Assembly: GCA_016617855.1 (NCBI GenBank)
Contig: JAECUM010016915.1
Coordinates: 27,101 to 91,100 of the forward strand
Origin: Megalonaias nervosa
Taxonomy: Eukaryota > Mollusca > Bivalvia > Unionida > Unionidae
Direction: 5' to 3'
Length of the DNA: 64,000 nucleotides
The notes below the pieces were generated by a model. The model worked only from the letters and a program-made list of their open reading frames with translations. It was not told the origin of the DNA and made no database searches. The translations under genes were made by a program, and so were the position numbers. Positions 17,466 through 26,177 of this stretch are shown piece after piece. Every line of letters begins with the position of its first letter. The first letter of the stretch is position 1.

Positions 17466-18921
17466 TACGACTCAGTCAAGAACTACAATGGTTTCATTAA
17501 GTTCTACTAATCCTGAATTTAGCATTAACTTTCCAACCGCAATTCCTGCAAAAGAAATAGCATTAGCACAGTTACGGGTTTATCATAGCTGGCCTAATAT
17601 TAGATCAAAACCATTTGGTGGACTACAGCCAAATAATTCATTAGTATTCGCAAAAAATAATAAACCTGATGGAACTCCTGATTGGCAAGTAGTTAGTATT
17701 TCAACGGGAAGTTATGAAATAGAACAAACCAATGATGAATTTCAACGCAGAATTAAATCCATTACAGGAAAAGAATCCAAAATAGCGATTACTGTTTACG
17801 AACCAACATTATCAGCGGTGATTGAAATAAATTCTCCTGATTATCTCGTAGACATCTATCAAAGTTCGATCAGATCTGTATTCGGATTGCCTGATGTTGC
17901 ACCAGTTTATCAAGGACCACTAGAACCACAACGATCTGATTTCGTCACGGATAAAAGAATATTTATACAACTTCCAGAATATCGAAAAGTAAAAGAGGCT
18001 TATCCATGGCAAAACTATTTAGGCGATAAAAGAGTTATACATTATATAGATAGAATAGGAATGTATTTTACAAAAGAGAAAGATGGAATAACAACACTTG
18101 ATATTGATTTAATAAATTCATATGCTAATACAATTAAATCTGAACATGAACGTATGTTTAATAATCTACGAAATTTATTTTCAAGCATTAATGTTTATTA
18201 CAGCGATGATTTAAAAAGTCAAATAATTGCCTCAATACAACATTTCAATCAAGTTGCTTCAGATCTAGAGTTTATGAATAATGTTCTTGTTAACAGAGAA
18301 AAACATTTATATAACCCAGCAACAAATAGATATGTTACAGGTTCTATAGTTAATGAAGACGATCCAGTTCAGCGTGTTACACTCAATCGTTTATTTACAA
18401 CAGTATTTCTTAAATATTTCGGAATTACGCAAGAACAACTACCAACATTTATAATTCCCGGATTTAACTCTGAAGAGCTAAAGAAATCAGTTAATGATTT
18501 TATTGATGAACAGTTTAAAAGAATATGTGATTCATGGAGAAAACTAGCCCCACCACCGGTTATTCTTAAACATAACAACGATCCATACGGTGGAGGTCGT
18601 CATATATCGCCAGGCATTGTTAATATAACATCAACGATCGCAATCAATCTAGTATGTGATGTAATTGATGGCAGCTATCAAGTAGACCTTGAGAAATCTA
18701 GCCACCGCAGTGGCACTGCGGAGCAAGGTTATATATTATATACATTCAGTCCTCAAGCTCCGCCTGGGTGGTTAATTGTATCTGAACCAATTAACCCCGT
18801 TTATCTACGTTTACATAATCCATTATTGTCGAGAATAAATTTCAAACTCACAGACCAGTCTGGAAACATTTTGGATCTACGAGGAGAGAATCTTAATATT
18901 AATTTGTATATACACTCGTAG
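17428..18921 (+). CDS. Penton/minor-capsid-like protein (E3)
   Basis: The frame is 497 aa and intact. The N-terminal domain (residues 20-140) has LRVYHSWPNIRSKPFGG and TGSYEIEQTNDEFQRRI. The middle (about 190-380) is helical and charged and may form a stalk or insertion. The C-terminal domain (about 380-497) has ISPGIVNITSTIAINLVCD, PPGWLIVSEPINPVYLRL and a final LTDQSGNILDLRGENLNINLYI strand pattern. The N- and C-terminal domains resemble the capsid-adjacent protein of animal Polinton-like elements, proposed to be a penton or minor capsid jelly-roll protein. That identification is from memory of the family and gene order. It ends the late block; the next 1.5 kb is non-coding. Confidence 0.68.
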   Translation: MTDRELLQQIVPNTTQSRTTMVSLSSTNPEFSINFPTAIPAKEIALAQLRVYHSWPNIRSKPFGGLQPNNSLVFAKNNKPDGTPDWQVVSISTGSYEIEQTNDEFQRRIKSITGKESKIAITVYEPTLSAVIEINSPDYLVDIYQSSIRSVFGLPDVAPVYQGPLEPQRSDFVTDKRIFIQLPEYRKVKEAYPWQNYLGDKRVIHYIDRIGMYFTKEKDGITTLDIDLINSYANTIKSEHERMFNNLRNLFSSINVYYSDDLKSQIIASIQHFNQVASDLEFMNNVLVNREKHLYNPATNRYVTGSIVNEDDPVQRVTLNRLFTTVFLKYFGITQEQLPTFIIPGFNSEELKKSVNDFIDEQFKRICDSWRKLAPPPVILKHNNDPYGGGRHISPGIVNITSTIAINLVCDVIDGSYQVDLEKSSHRSGTAEQGYILYTFSPQAPPGWLIVSEPINPVYLRLHNPLLSRINFKLTDQSGNILDLRGENLNINLYIHS

Positions 18922-19622
18922 AGTTGTCGTATTTATGTACATGTGATAGCGCACCAACATTGTTCGTTTAGCGAATAAATTCTTTTGCAATCGGCGTATT
19001 ATTCAGAAAATATTATAGATCTGAGAAAATTTGCTTGTTTTATGTTATTTTTGCTTGTTTTTTAGTCAGATTTCTTGCTCCGTGAGGGTCTAAATCATCA
19101 CAACATTTGTAACACTTGGCAGGTCTCTATATACATTTTCTCTCAAAACGCAGATAAAAATTATTTTTTTCACTGTAATTGATTATATAATGAAGCGCTA
19201 TAACTCTGCTCTGTCTCTCTGTAGAGCAAATTAAACGATTATCTCCCTTGTAATACATGTTATCTATAATCGAGGTATTTCAGTCTCCACGGACACGATA
19301 TATATCGTTTTAAGATAATTATTTGGTGATCTATCTGTTCTCTGTAAGCATCGCTGTTAGTGAAGCAGCAATTTGTAACAGAGAGGGATATTGATGCATC
19401 CTTTGACTCTGATAACCTTACATTCACGTCAGTTTTATATACCAAGTACGTAGAGTTATTTTTAGCTCTAACGTACTTTGACCTTAACGAACGATAATTC
19501 ATACGTGCGATTATTTTATTAATTTTGACAAATTGAAGTAAATTCACGCTACATTAGTAATAGAAGTCCTGTGAGACAGCGCAAATATTTTATATACTTA
19601 AATTTAAGTGTATTATTGATAA

Positions 19623-19692
19623 GAGAGCGATAGCCGAAGTGGTAAGACGGTTGGACGTAGATCGAAGCTCTACAGACTCTCGCATGTTCGAG
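19623..19692 (+). tRNA. tRNA-like sequence, degenerate (possible pseudo-tRNA)
   Basis: A D-arm-like segment TAGCCGAAGTGGTAAGACGG resembles class II (Ser/Leu) tRNAs. It is followed by a 5-bp stem GTAGA/TCTAC enclosing a 7-nt loop, TCGAAGC. A B-box-like GTTCGAGCC follows. Position 33 of the loop is C instead of U, and the T-arm and acceptor stems do not pair well, so it is unlikely to be a working tRNA. It could be a captured tRNA fragment, a Pol III promoter or a SINE head. Confidence 0.22.
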
Positions 19693-19780
19693 CCTCAAAA
19701 AATGCTAAAGATATTATCTTGCATTTGGCGACTGATGCTATTTAATTGGGGGAACCCGGAGCATTTCCTCGAAATCCACA

Positions 19781-19880
19781 ACAGACAAAATACACTCTCC
19801 TACCATACACCCTTGAGGGGTGTACCTTTTACACTCCCCGGGGTTTTGTATTGGGGGAGAGTGTACAAAATCTGTTGGAC
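19781..19880. repeat. Imperfect long hairpin
   Basis: AACAGACAAAATACACTCTCC near 19780-19800 is mirrored by GGAGAGTGTACAAAATCTGTT near 19855-19876, with a few mismatches. Inside it, TACACCCTTGAGGGGTGTA forms a second perfect short hairpin (CACCC/GGGTG). The nested stem-loops lie just before the iteron array and could be part of an origin or a processing signal. Confidence 0.5.
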
Positions 19881-20002
19881 GTAGACAAGATTCCCCCGTC
19901 ATCACCATTTGTATATATTTCATGTTCATAGAATCATCTATGTGTTCGTAGAGAGAAGGCCCGTCTGTATGTAGAGATAAGTTTATATGTAACTAAAGTG
20001 CC

Positions 20003-20290
20003 CAGTAATTTTCCACTGAGGTCAAATGGATAGTTAATCAGCGCCAGTAATTTTCCACTGAGGTCAAATGGACAGTTAATCAGTGCCAGTAATTTTCCAT
20101 TCAGGTCAAATGGACGGTCAACCAGTACCCAGTAATTTTCCATTCAGGTCAAATGGACAGTTAATCAGTGCCAGTAATTTTCCACTGAGGTCAGATGGAC
20201 AGTTAATCAGTGCCAGTAATTTTCCATTGAGGTCAAATGGACAGTTAATCAGTGTCCAGTAATTTTCCACTGAGGTCAGATGGATAGTGC
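20003..20290. repeat. Seven 42-43-bp tandem iterons (candidate origin)
   Basis: Units start with CAGTAATTTTCC at 20003, 20045, 20087, 20130, 20172, 20214 and 20257. Each has the core GGTCAAATGGACAGTTAATC with few changes. Most units contain CACTGA and, 18 bp later, TCAGTG, so each can form a small dyad. The period is a multiple of three, so long minus-strand frames run through by chance. Position between late and early blocks suggests an origin or enhancer, but no function is shown. Confidence 0.8.
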
Positions 20291-20344
20291 CGTCCAAAAT
20301 CAAAATCAAAATCATAAAACATCTGTATATATTTCATAACCATA

Positions 20345-20395
20345 TATCACACAAAAACAACCCCCTGACAAAAAAAAGTCATGGGGGCTAATATT
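20345..20395. promoter_or_regulatory. G/C stem-loop with following T-run upstream of the 147-aa gene
   Basis: CCCCCTGAC and GTCATGGGGG form a short stem with one bulge around an eight-A loop. A T-rich run (ATATTTTTTTATTTT) follows. The shape recalls a bacterial terminator, but in this eukaryotic-virus context it may be a 3'-end, replication or structural signal. A run of alternating A/T (TATAAATATATATATA) lies between it and the ATG at 20427 and may act as a TATA-type promoter. Confidence 0.4.
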
Positions 20396-20426
20396 TTTTT
20401 ATTTTAAATATATAAATATATATATA

Positions 20427-20870
20427 ATGAACCATGAAAACATCAATGATATTATCTGTGCTATTAAAAAACTAAAATATAACGGAATTAAAACATCTGA
20501 TAATCTCGACCCTCAGAAAATTATATGCGATTTTGAATCACTGCAACAGAGAAAATTTGAAAATAAATATACACTACCTTCAAACTACAGATTTATAAAA
20601 TTAATCTATCAATCTATGCTTGAATCAGTAGCTATGGTAAACGATGATCAGGTAAAGCTATTTGCACCTCTTGCACAGTCAATCGAAAAGGTTAAATCCG
20701 AACTATCTCGTGAATACGAAAGAAAAAAGATCGTGGATAATCGTATAATGCAATTAAGAAAGATTATGCTATCTGATTCTGTCAAAAATGATAGTGACGC
20801 TGAGAGCAGCGACGGTGAAGGTGGACCCTTGACTGTAATTATGGCTAAACAAAAACCTTGGCAAAATTGA
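20427..20870 (+). CDS. Hypothetical 147-aa charged helical protein (E3)
   Basis: This is an open frame of 147 aa, starting MNHENINDIICAIKKLKY after an alternating A/T tract. It is strongly helical. Residues 70-115 (SIEKVKSELSREYERKKIVDNRIMQLRKIM) look like a coiled coil. The C-terminus is acidic and Ser-rich (SDAESSDGEGG). No family or catalytic motif is recognised. E4 has no homolog at this place; a different 94-aa minus-strand frame lies there. Leftmost gene of the early half, so a regulatory or replication accessory role is possible. Confidence 0.5.
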   Translation: MNHENINDIICAIKKLKYNGIKTSDNLDPQKIICDFESLQQRKFENKYTLPSNYRFIKLIYQSMLESVAMVNDDQVKLFAPLAQSIEKVKSELSREYERKKIVDNRIMQLRKIMLSDSVKNDSDAESSDGEGGPLTVIMAKQKPWQN

Positions 20871-20913
20871 CAGTCGAACTATATACAGTGATTCTGTTTT
20901 TGTTAAGAAATAG

Positions 20914-21413
20914 TTATTTGACGTATTCAAATATTATCTGCTGGTTGTATTTTATTGAATATGCAGATTTGTACATTTTATCAGCTGCAAATTGTACCGA
21001 TCGTGGATGTATGCCAAAATATCTACCTGCTGCATTTATTGAGGAGAAGGTCATATCTTGGTCTGTTTTTGTATTTATGGATTTAATAGCTCTCTTTACG
21101 AATACTTTACACCTTCCTGTATTTCCACGTCTAGAATTTTGACTTTGTGTAACGACTTGCAAATTAGATAGCTGATTATTCTGGGGATTCCCATCCAGTG
21201 GTCAACTACAAATCCGTCTTTAATCAATCCAAAATAACACTCAAAAATGAACCTATGAAATAAATATCTATTTCCCCCAGCATTGAATCTAAAATAACCA
21301 GTATTATCAAGACTACCGACTGGTTTTTTCAGTCTGCAGTTTCTAATAACACCAGCTCGAGACGCTTCGTGGTTTTTGATGATCGGATGCGCTACAAATT
21401 CGTTTTGCTCCAT
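20914..21413 (-). pseudogene. HNH endonuclease with NUMOD-type DNA-binding tail, one frameshift (E3)
   Basis: The reading starts MEQNEFVAHPIIKNHEASRAG. An N-terminal NUMOD4-like segment is followed by the HNH core: HRFIFECYFGLIKDGFVVDH, then an NPQNNQLSNLQVVTQ-type Asn segment in another frame. The C-terminal about 50 residues (FSSINAAGRYFGIHPRSVQF) resemble a NUMOD1 helix-turn-helix. A 1-nt shift near 21195 separates the DH from the Asn part. E4 keeps the equivalent core in one frame (49005-49223). Such proteins are normally homing or group-I-intron endonucleases. Here it is a fixed neighbour of the polymerase in two elements. Confidence 0.75.
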
Positions 21414-21426
21414 TTATATACTAATA

Positions 21427-21741
21427 CTATTTGTCTAAATCATTATTCTGAAATCTGGCCAGATAATCCTCTGCGGTTTTTATAGGGGATTTATCTAACG
21501 ATGTATCATTTTTTTTGTCATAATAACGTTTTAATTCTCTATATTTTTTACCGCCGCATTTCACACATAACCGAGTTTTTTCTCTGACTCCAGCACCACA
21601 CTGAAAAGACGGTTTTGGTCCAAGACTTCCATGTCTAACACATTGCATATGGTTACTACAGAATTCATTCACGCATGCTCTGTTACAAGGAGAAGTATGT
21701 CCAATTTTAAGCCAGTGGCAGTAATTCTTTTTTTCAATCAT
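21427..21741 (-). CDS. Small Cys-rich zinc-binding protein (E3)
   Basis: The likely start is MIEKKNYCHWLKIGHTSPCN, the start shared with E4, giving 104 aa; the frame extends seven codons upstream. It has CNRACVNEFCSNHMQC, then a CGAG element and CVKCGGKKYREL. This gives several Cys/His pairs able to bind one or two zinc ions, followed by a basic helical tail. It lies 13 bp upstream of the HNH gene on the same strand, probably co-transcribed with it. Its start is 43 bp from the polymerase start on the other strand. DNA binding is inferred. Precise family unknown. Confidence 0.6.
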   Translation of the reverse strand: MIEKKNYCHWLKIGHTSPCNRACVNEFCSNHMQCVRHGSLGPKPSFQCGAGVREKTRLCVKCGGKKYRELKRYYDKKNDTSLDKSPIKTAEDYLARFQNNDLDK

Positions 21742-21784
21742 TATATATATACTAAAATTCAATTTAAATATTTGTTTTAATTAT
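21742..21784. promoter_or_regulatory. 43-bp divergent A/T-rich spacer (early genes)
   Basis: The spacer between the zinc-protein ATG (minus strand) and the polymerase ATG (plus strand) is almost only A and T, with TATATATA near its left side. It must contain start signals for both directions. The same arrangement occurs in E4 at 49673-49723. Confidence 0.5.
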
Positions 21785-23581
21785 ATGGAGGAATTATCCG
21801 TTATTGAACCTTCCCCTGCTAGATTTGACCTTGACAGACTACCAGAATATAAATTTAGTGTTTCGATGCAGGATCTAGCTTTAACGAATGAAGATATAAC
21901 TAAACGTATCCGTGAAGCCAAAAAAGAATTTCGTAACGATGGTGCTGCTCATGCATGGTCAACATTCAGAGTTGGAAATGTTTTCAATGTGATGAATGAC
22001 AAACGAGGAAAAGTAATTATTAACCACCTTGATAATCAAAAACATTTTATTTTAATAAAATTTATTGTAAACACAGATGATGATATCTGGATTATTCGTG
22101 ATAAGCGTGATCCAGTACGTGTGCAGTCGGGAAGCAATATTGTTCTCTTAAATAACAGATCCAAACCCGGAATACTTACTGGTATTGATAAGCCATATTA
22201 TGAGTGGGGGTATCCTGTGACCGCAGTTGTATATGCAATATATCCGCTGAATGATAAACCTGACGTTAAGGATCTTAAACCGATGAAACTGTCGAGAATA
22301 AACTGTGTAGCTGAACGAGTTACAGAACATTTTACAAATGCGATACGTGGTAATGGCCTGACAGATTTAAGACGTAAAAAAATAAACACATGGGCAGAAA
22401 CAGTTAAAGATACCGGAGCGTCTATCAAAGATGTCGCTGAGCTAGAAAAGAAATTAAGATTTCCAATAACAGTGAAGACGTTAACCGGAGAGATTTTATA
22501 TAAACCAAAATACATAAAAAATGGAGCTCCGATAGATATTATTGATCATAATTCGCATGCGTGGACCTCAGCAGTAACAATATTTCCACGAGATAGAACG
22601 GTTAAATTTTATGATGGTCATATACTTGATTTTATCAAAAATATCAGTAAAAGTGACCCTGTATCCGTTTGGTTATTTCAAAGTTCAGAATATGATTATT
22701 ACGATCAGTTTGTACGGCCTAATGGTGATATTTACCGTACAGAATCTCTTAATGTAGAAATGGAACATCTTGCGCTGAAATATACTTTTGACGATATCAA
22801 GTTTGAAGAATTATTAAATAATTGTTTTACCGTTTCATCAGTAGCTGCCCATTTCGCTCAGGAGAAAAATTCATGGAAACCGACACGATCGGAATTTCTT
22901 GAAGATGTCCAGAAAAGTTGTATAGAATATGGACACGGTGGTTTATGGAATACCAAATACAACTATAGTGACGTTATCTCTGTTGATATGGCAGCGTGTT
23001 ATCCTGGAAGTTTTCTTGGATATGGGAAATGTTCTGGATACTTTAAGAGATTTGGACAGCCATCACACGAGATGACCAAGGTTTCGATAAACGGACCCCT
23101 ACCAGATTTTGATTTAACAGGATTTGCGTGTGTAGAATCATTCGAGTTTGCACAAAATCTTCATCCTATCAACTATATTTGGTTTGGAAGACATTTTTCA
23201 GAGAAATACTGGGTACCGATAGTGCTGTTGAGGTATATGCTTGATGCTGGAATTTTAATATCGTTGAGAATAACTGAAGCGATTATATCATATCGTCCAC
23301 AGAAGCAAGTTTGGTTACCAGAACCTGTTGATGATGCCAGGAAAGAATTCCTTGATCTTGACGAAGATGACCGTAAATGCAGGGATGATGAAAAACTTGC
23401 AAAAGATCTTGGTAGAAAGATAATCGGCAAGTTTACTCAAGGTAGTTCATACGATTATAAACGACACTGTACAAGATTGATTATGGACGATGCTGAACTA
23501 GATTTTATAATCGCTGATACAACGGAAAAAAATACGTTTGTAAGCCGATGTAATGCTTATTTATCAGATGAACCAAACTAG
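21785..23581 (+). pseudogene. Family B DNA polymerase domain of a polymerase-helicase protein, frameshifted near its end (E3)
   Basis: The open frame is 598 aa. The N-terminal 380 residues have no exonuclease motif that I can place securely. Motif A is DMAACYPGS (about residue 400), matching the DxxSLYP box. Motif B appears as KFTQGSS (about 555). Motif C lies in the next frame as VRVATDSFYI (about 23700-23730), with Ala where the first Asp of DTD usually sits; the catalytic second Asp is kept. A single missing base near 23575-23579, seen against E2 and E4, ends the frame at 23579-23581 and moves the remaining sequence to the frame beginning at 23590. It replicates the element, probably by protein priming as in other Polintons. 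No separate terminal protein was identified. Confidence 0.85.
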
Positions 23582-23589
23582 GTACGATT

Positions 23590-24927
23590 GTGAGCTATAT
23601 TGATGGCGACTCACCGCAGTTCACTCATTTAAGATCTTCGATGCTAGCTTATGTTTCAATAAATCTATTGTCGATGATAAATAGATTTCCTAATGATGCT
23701 GTCAGAGTTGCTACGGATTCATTTTATATACATAAAAAATATAAGGATTTATTAAAACCGCTGCTCGGTGATGGTGAATGGGGAACATGGAGGATAAAGC
23801 AAGAAAATATACTTAGCTATTCTGAATCTGCAGACGTTGAAATTATGGAGAAATATTACAAAAATAATAATCAAGCATCAAAGTCATCTGCACCATCTGT
23901 ATACGACCCTGTAGCTAGACATAAGACTGTTTATCTTAACGGATGCGGTGGTTCAGGTAAAACAACTCGTGCGATTAACTTATTTATGAATAATAATTCA
24001 GATATAATCGTTTTAACACCTACACATAAATTAGCCAGGGAAATAAAAGAACGAGGAGTAAAATCATGTACATACCATAGTTTCTTTAGATGGTGCGGAG
24101 ACACATGGACTCCTGAGAGAATGGGTGAAAAATATATACCTAAGTATATTATATGGGACGAGATATGCACGGTGTCGTTAGAAGTATTAAAAGTATTTCT
24201 TGAATGGTTGTTATTAAAGAATACTGCTGTGATAATGTGTGGCGATCATGGTCAACCACCACCTTTTGTTGGACAATCTCCACATGAATGGCTGAAGAAT
24301 AATGTAGATTATTATGAAGAAATAACTGATGACCGTAGAGCCATTGATGAACCGCTAAAAGAACTTAAAAGATTAATCAGACTGCAGCCAGATAAAATAC
24401 AATGTGAAATAATGCGTAAAGTAATTCCAGAAACTACTATGAATGATTTTTGGACTTTATGGAGACCCGCTGATTTGATAGTCGCAAGTAGAAAGATAGT
24501 TCGTGATGAACTACAGAAGAAATTATTTACGTTACACAAAGAAAAGTTTTCAGATCTACCTGTACCTTTGTGTTATCGCCCAGCGGACACTCGACGGCAA
24601 AATATCGAAGTGGAAATTCCTGGTGTCTTGGTTCCACCAAGGGTACAAAATCTCGTCTTGAATGATATCGTTTTGGTTGATATTGATGTTGTTGAATGCG
24701 CATTGAATATGGATAAATCTCCATGGACGTTAGGATACGCTATAACGATTCATTCATCTCAGGGATTAACTATTTCCGATACGATTATCTGGATCGTAGA
24801 TGATCGGATTGAATGGTCGAATTTAGTCTATCTTGCAGTTTCTCGAGTCAGAAGAATATCTCAACTACATAGGGTTATTATAGATTACGTGATAACTGAG
24901 GAAATCACTAACGACCTGCTGCAATAA
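23590..24927 (+). CDS. Polymerase motif C plus SF1 helicase (continuation of the polymerase protein) (E3)
   Basis: The frame is 445 aa. Residues 1-75 complete the polymerase (LRSSMLAYVSINLLSMINRF and motif C ATDS). A superfamily 1 helicase follows: Walker A GCGGSGKTT (about 118-126), motif Ia TPTHKLAREI, Walker B IIWDEICTV (about 188), motif III GDHGQPPPF (about 218), motif V/VI regions YAITIHSSQGLT (about 384) and VSRVRR (about 417). It resembles Pif1/RecD-type helicases. In E2 and E4 the same order is kept, so polymerase and helicase form one protein in the family. Here the two parts are separated by the upstream frameshift. Confidence 0.9.
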   Translation: MSYIDGDSPQFTHLRSSMLAYVSINLLSMINRFPNDAVRVATDSFYIHKKYKDLLKPLLGDGEWGTWRIKQENILSYSESADVEIMEKYYKNNNQASKSSAPSVYDPVARHKTVYLNGCGGSGKTTRAINLFMNNNSDIIVLTPTHKLAREIKERGVKSCTYHSFFRWCGDTWTPERMGEKYIPKYIIWDEICTVSLEVLKVFLEWLLLKNTAVIMCGDHGQPPPFVGQSPHEWLKNNVDYYEEITDDRRAIDEPLKELKRLIRLQPDKIQCEIMRKVIPETTMNDFWTLWRPADLIVASRKIVRDELQKKLFTLHKEKFSDLPVPLCYRPADTRRQNIEVEIPGVLVPPRVQNLVLNDIVLVDIDVVECALNMDKSPWTLGYAITIHSSQGLTISDTIIWIVDDRIEWSNLVYLAVSRVRRISQLHRVIIDYVITEEITNDLLQ

Positions 24928-25187
24928 AGAAAAAATTAGCGGGTTATAAACAATGTGACAAAAAAAATAAGCGTGACTTTGATATTGATGCTGAATTTAT
25001 TATAACGCTAAAACAACGACAGAATAATGATTGTGCAAGCTGTAACTGTAAGATGCTATGGCAGTATTCGAATAATAATCCAAGACAATTTACCGTAGAT
25101 AGAATTAATAGCGATCTAGGTCACACACGTGATAATGTGATGCTGACCTGTCTTGAATGCAATCGACGTAGGGTTCTGGTTATGTAA
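24928..25187 (+). pseudogene. C-terminal HNH/zinc nuclease domain, in the -1 frame relative to the helicase (E3)
   Basis: The translation in the frame that ends with the stop at 25185-25187 gives a domain with CASCNCKMLW, FTVDRINSDLGHTRDN and LTCLECNRRR: two CxxC knuckles around D-R-I-N...G-H...N, typical of HNH/recombination-endonuclease-VII-type nucleases. The helicase frame stops at 24925-24927, just before a six-A run. The homologous domain follows the helicase in E2 and E4. The stop overlaps the integrase stop on the other strand by 8 bp. It could be a fused domain lost by an indel, or one expressed by frameshifting. Confidence 0.75.
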
Positions 25188-26161
25188 TTGTATGTGGTGG
25201 TAATTGTGTATCCGCAGGAATTACTTGTAATTGTTCACGTACAAATCCACGCTGAGGGGCTGTAGAATCTAGTCTGTAGATTGCAGGTCTTCCAGTGGAT
25301 CTAACTATGTCAGAAATTGTATGTGTAGTAACGCTCCAGACAGGATCGGTTGCTCTTTTTTTACCACCCTCAAGTTCCCCAGGCTCATATAAATATCTTA
25401 CAGTTACATTACCTAATACCGGTCGAGGTTGTTGTCTGTCATTGCTACGGGTTATATATTTTTTTTGTAATCGCATTAGAAGGTTTCATGGAAGTTGCAC
25501 GAGTAACTTCATTATTTAGCGCAGATATCACACCTGGTAATCTTGCAACCCATTCACGAGATCTCTCTCCGGACTTAAAGTCGGTAGATATTTCCTTTGC
25601 GTATTGATATCCAAATAACCGCTCAGCAAGTGTTCTATTAAATCGTTCAACGATTGCCTGATCACGATGAATTTCAGTATGCCCTCGTCTGATTTTAACG
25701 TTATGTCGCTTCATCAATGATGATACTGTACCAAGAAATTCTTTACCAGGATCAACCTGTAATAATTGTGGCCATTGCAAAGGTCCTCGCTGATAAATTC
25801 GCTCGAACGCAGATGCAACTTCAGATGCTGTCTTTGTTGATAATGGTTCCGCTTCTTTATATCTACTTGCAACTTCAACGACAGTTAATGCGTATTTGTA
25901 CGTGCGTGATTTTCGTCCACGTGTTTTAATAGTATCGTGAGGTAAAAATAAAATATCTGCTTGATGAACTTCATTAGGGACGCTGACATCAAAATGTGCG
26001 TATTTAATTTTTTTAGGTAGTGGTAGATAAATCTGCCATATTGCCTGTCGTGCTAACCACGCTGCAGCGACATCACGTGAGACTTTTGCTGCTTCGGAAA
26101 GTTTAGTAATCGCTGCTTTGCCTCTCCAATATCCTCTCGGGGAATAATAAACAGATTCCAT
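25180..26161 (-). pseudogene. Retroviral-type (rve) integrase, frameshifted before the C-terminal domain (E3)
   Basis: The 238-aa frame (26161 to 25445) has an N-terminal helical segment (YSPRGYWRGKAAITKLSEAA). The core has Asp69 in HQADILFLPHD, Asp in LLQVDPGKEF and Glu 35 residues later in IVERFNRTLAERLF: the D,D-35-E triad. The C-terminal domain is in the next frame, with VRYLYEPGELEGGKKRATDPVW and RGFVREQLQVIPADTQLPP. This is the signature tail of Polinton integrases. The frame changes around 25445-25452. It inserts the element into host DNA. It lies 16 bp downstream of PLA2 and shares its strand. E4 has a more decayed copy. Confidence 0.93.
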
Positions 26162-26177
26162 TATATTAGTTATATAA

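Larger units (their letters stand above)
18922..20002. other. Spacer between late and early blocks; no convincing gene
   Basis: The spacer is AT-rich and has no conserved long frame. A minus-strand frame of 95 codons at 19260-19547 has no recognisable motif and no counterpart in E4. The spacer does hold a tRNA-like sequence (about 19623-19692) and a hairpin (about 19781-19880). It leads directly into the 42-bp iterons. The corresponding interval in E4 (44833-48380) starts with a short similar stretch (TATGTGATAG) and then differs completely. Confidence 0.5.

Noticed and set aside
19934..20315. Minus-strand frames encoding repeated FDLSGKLLALIN-like units
   Set aside because: The 42-bp repeat length is a multiple of three, so the frame stays open by chance; no start context or homology.
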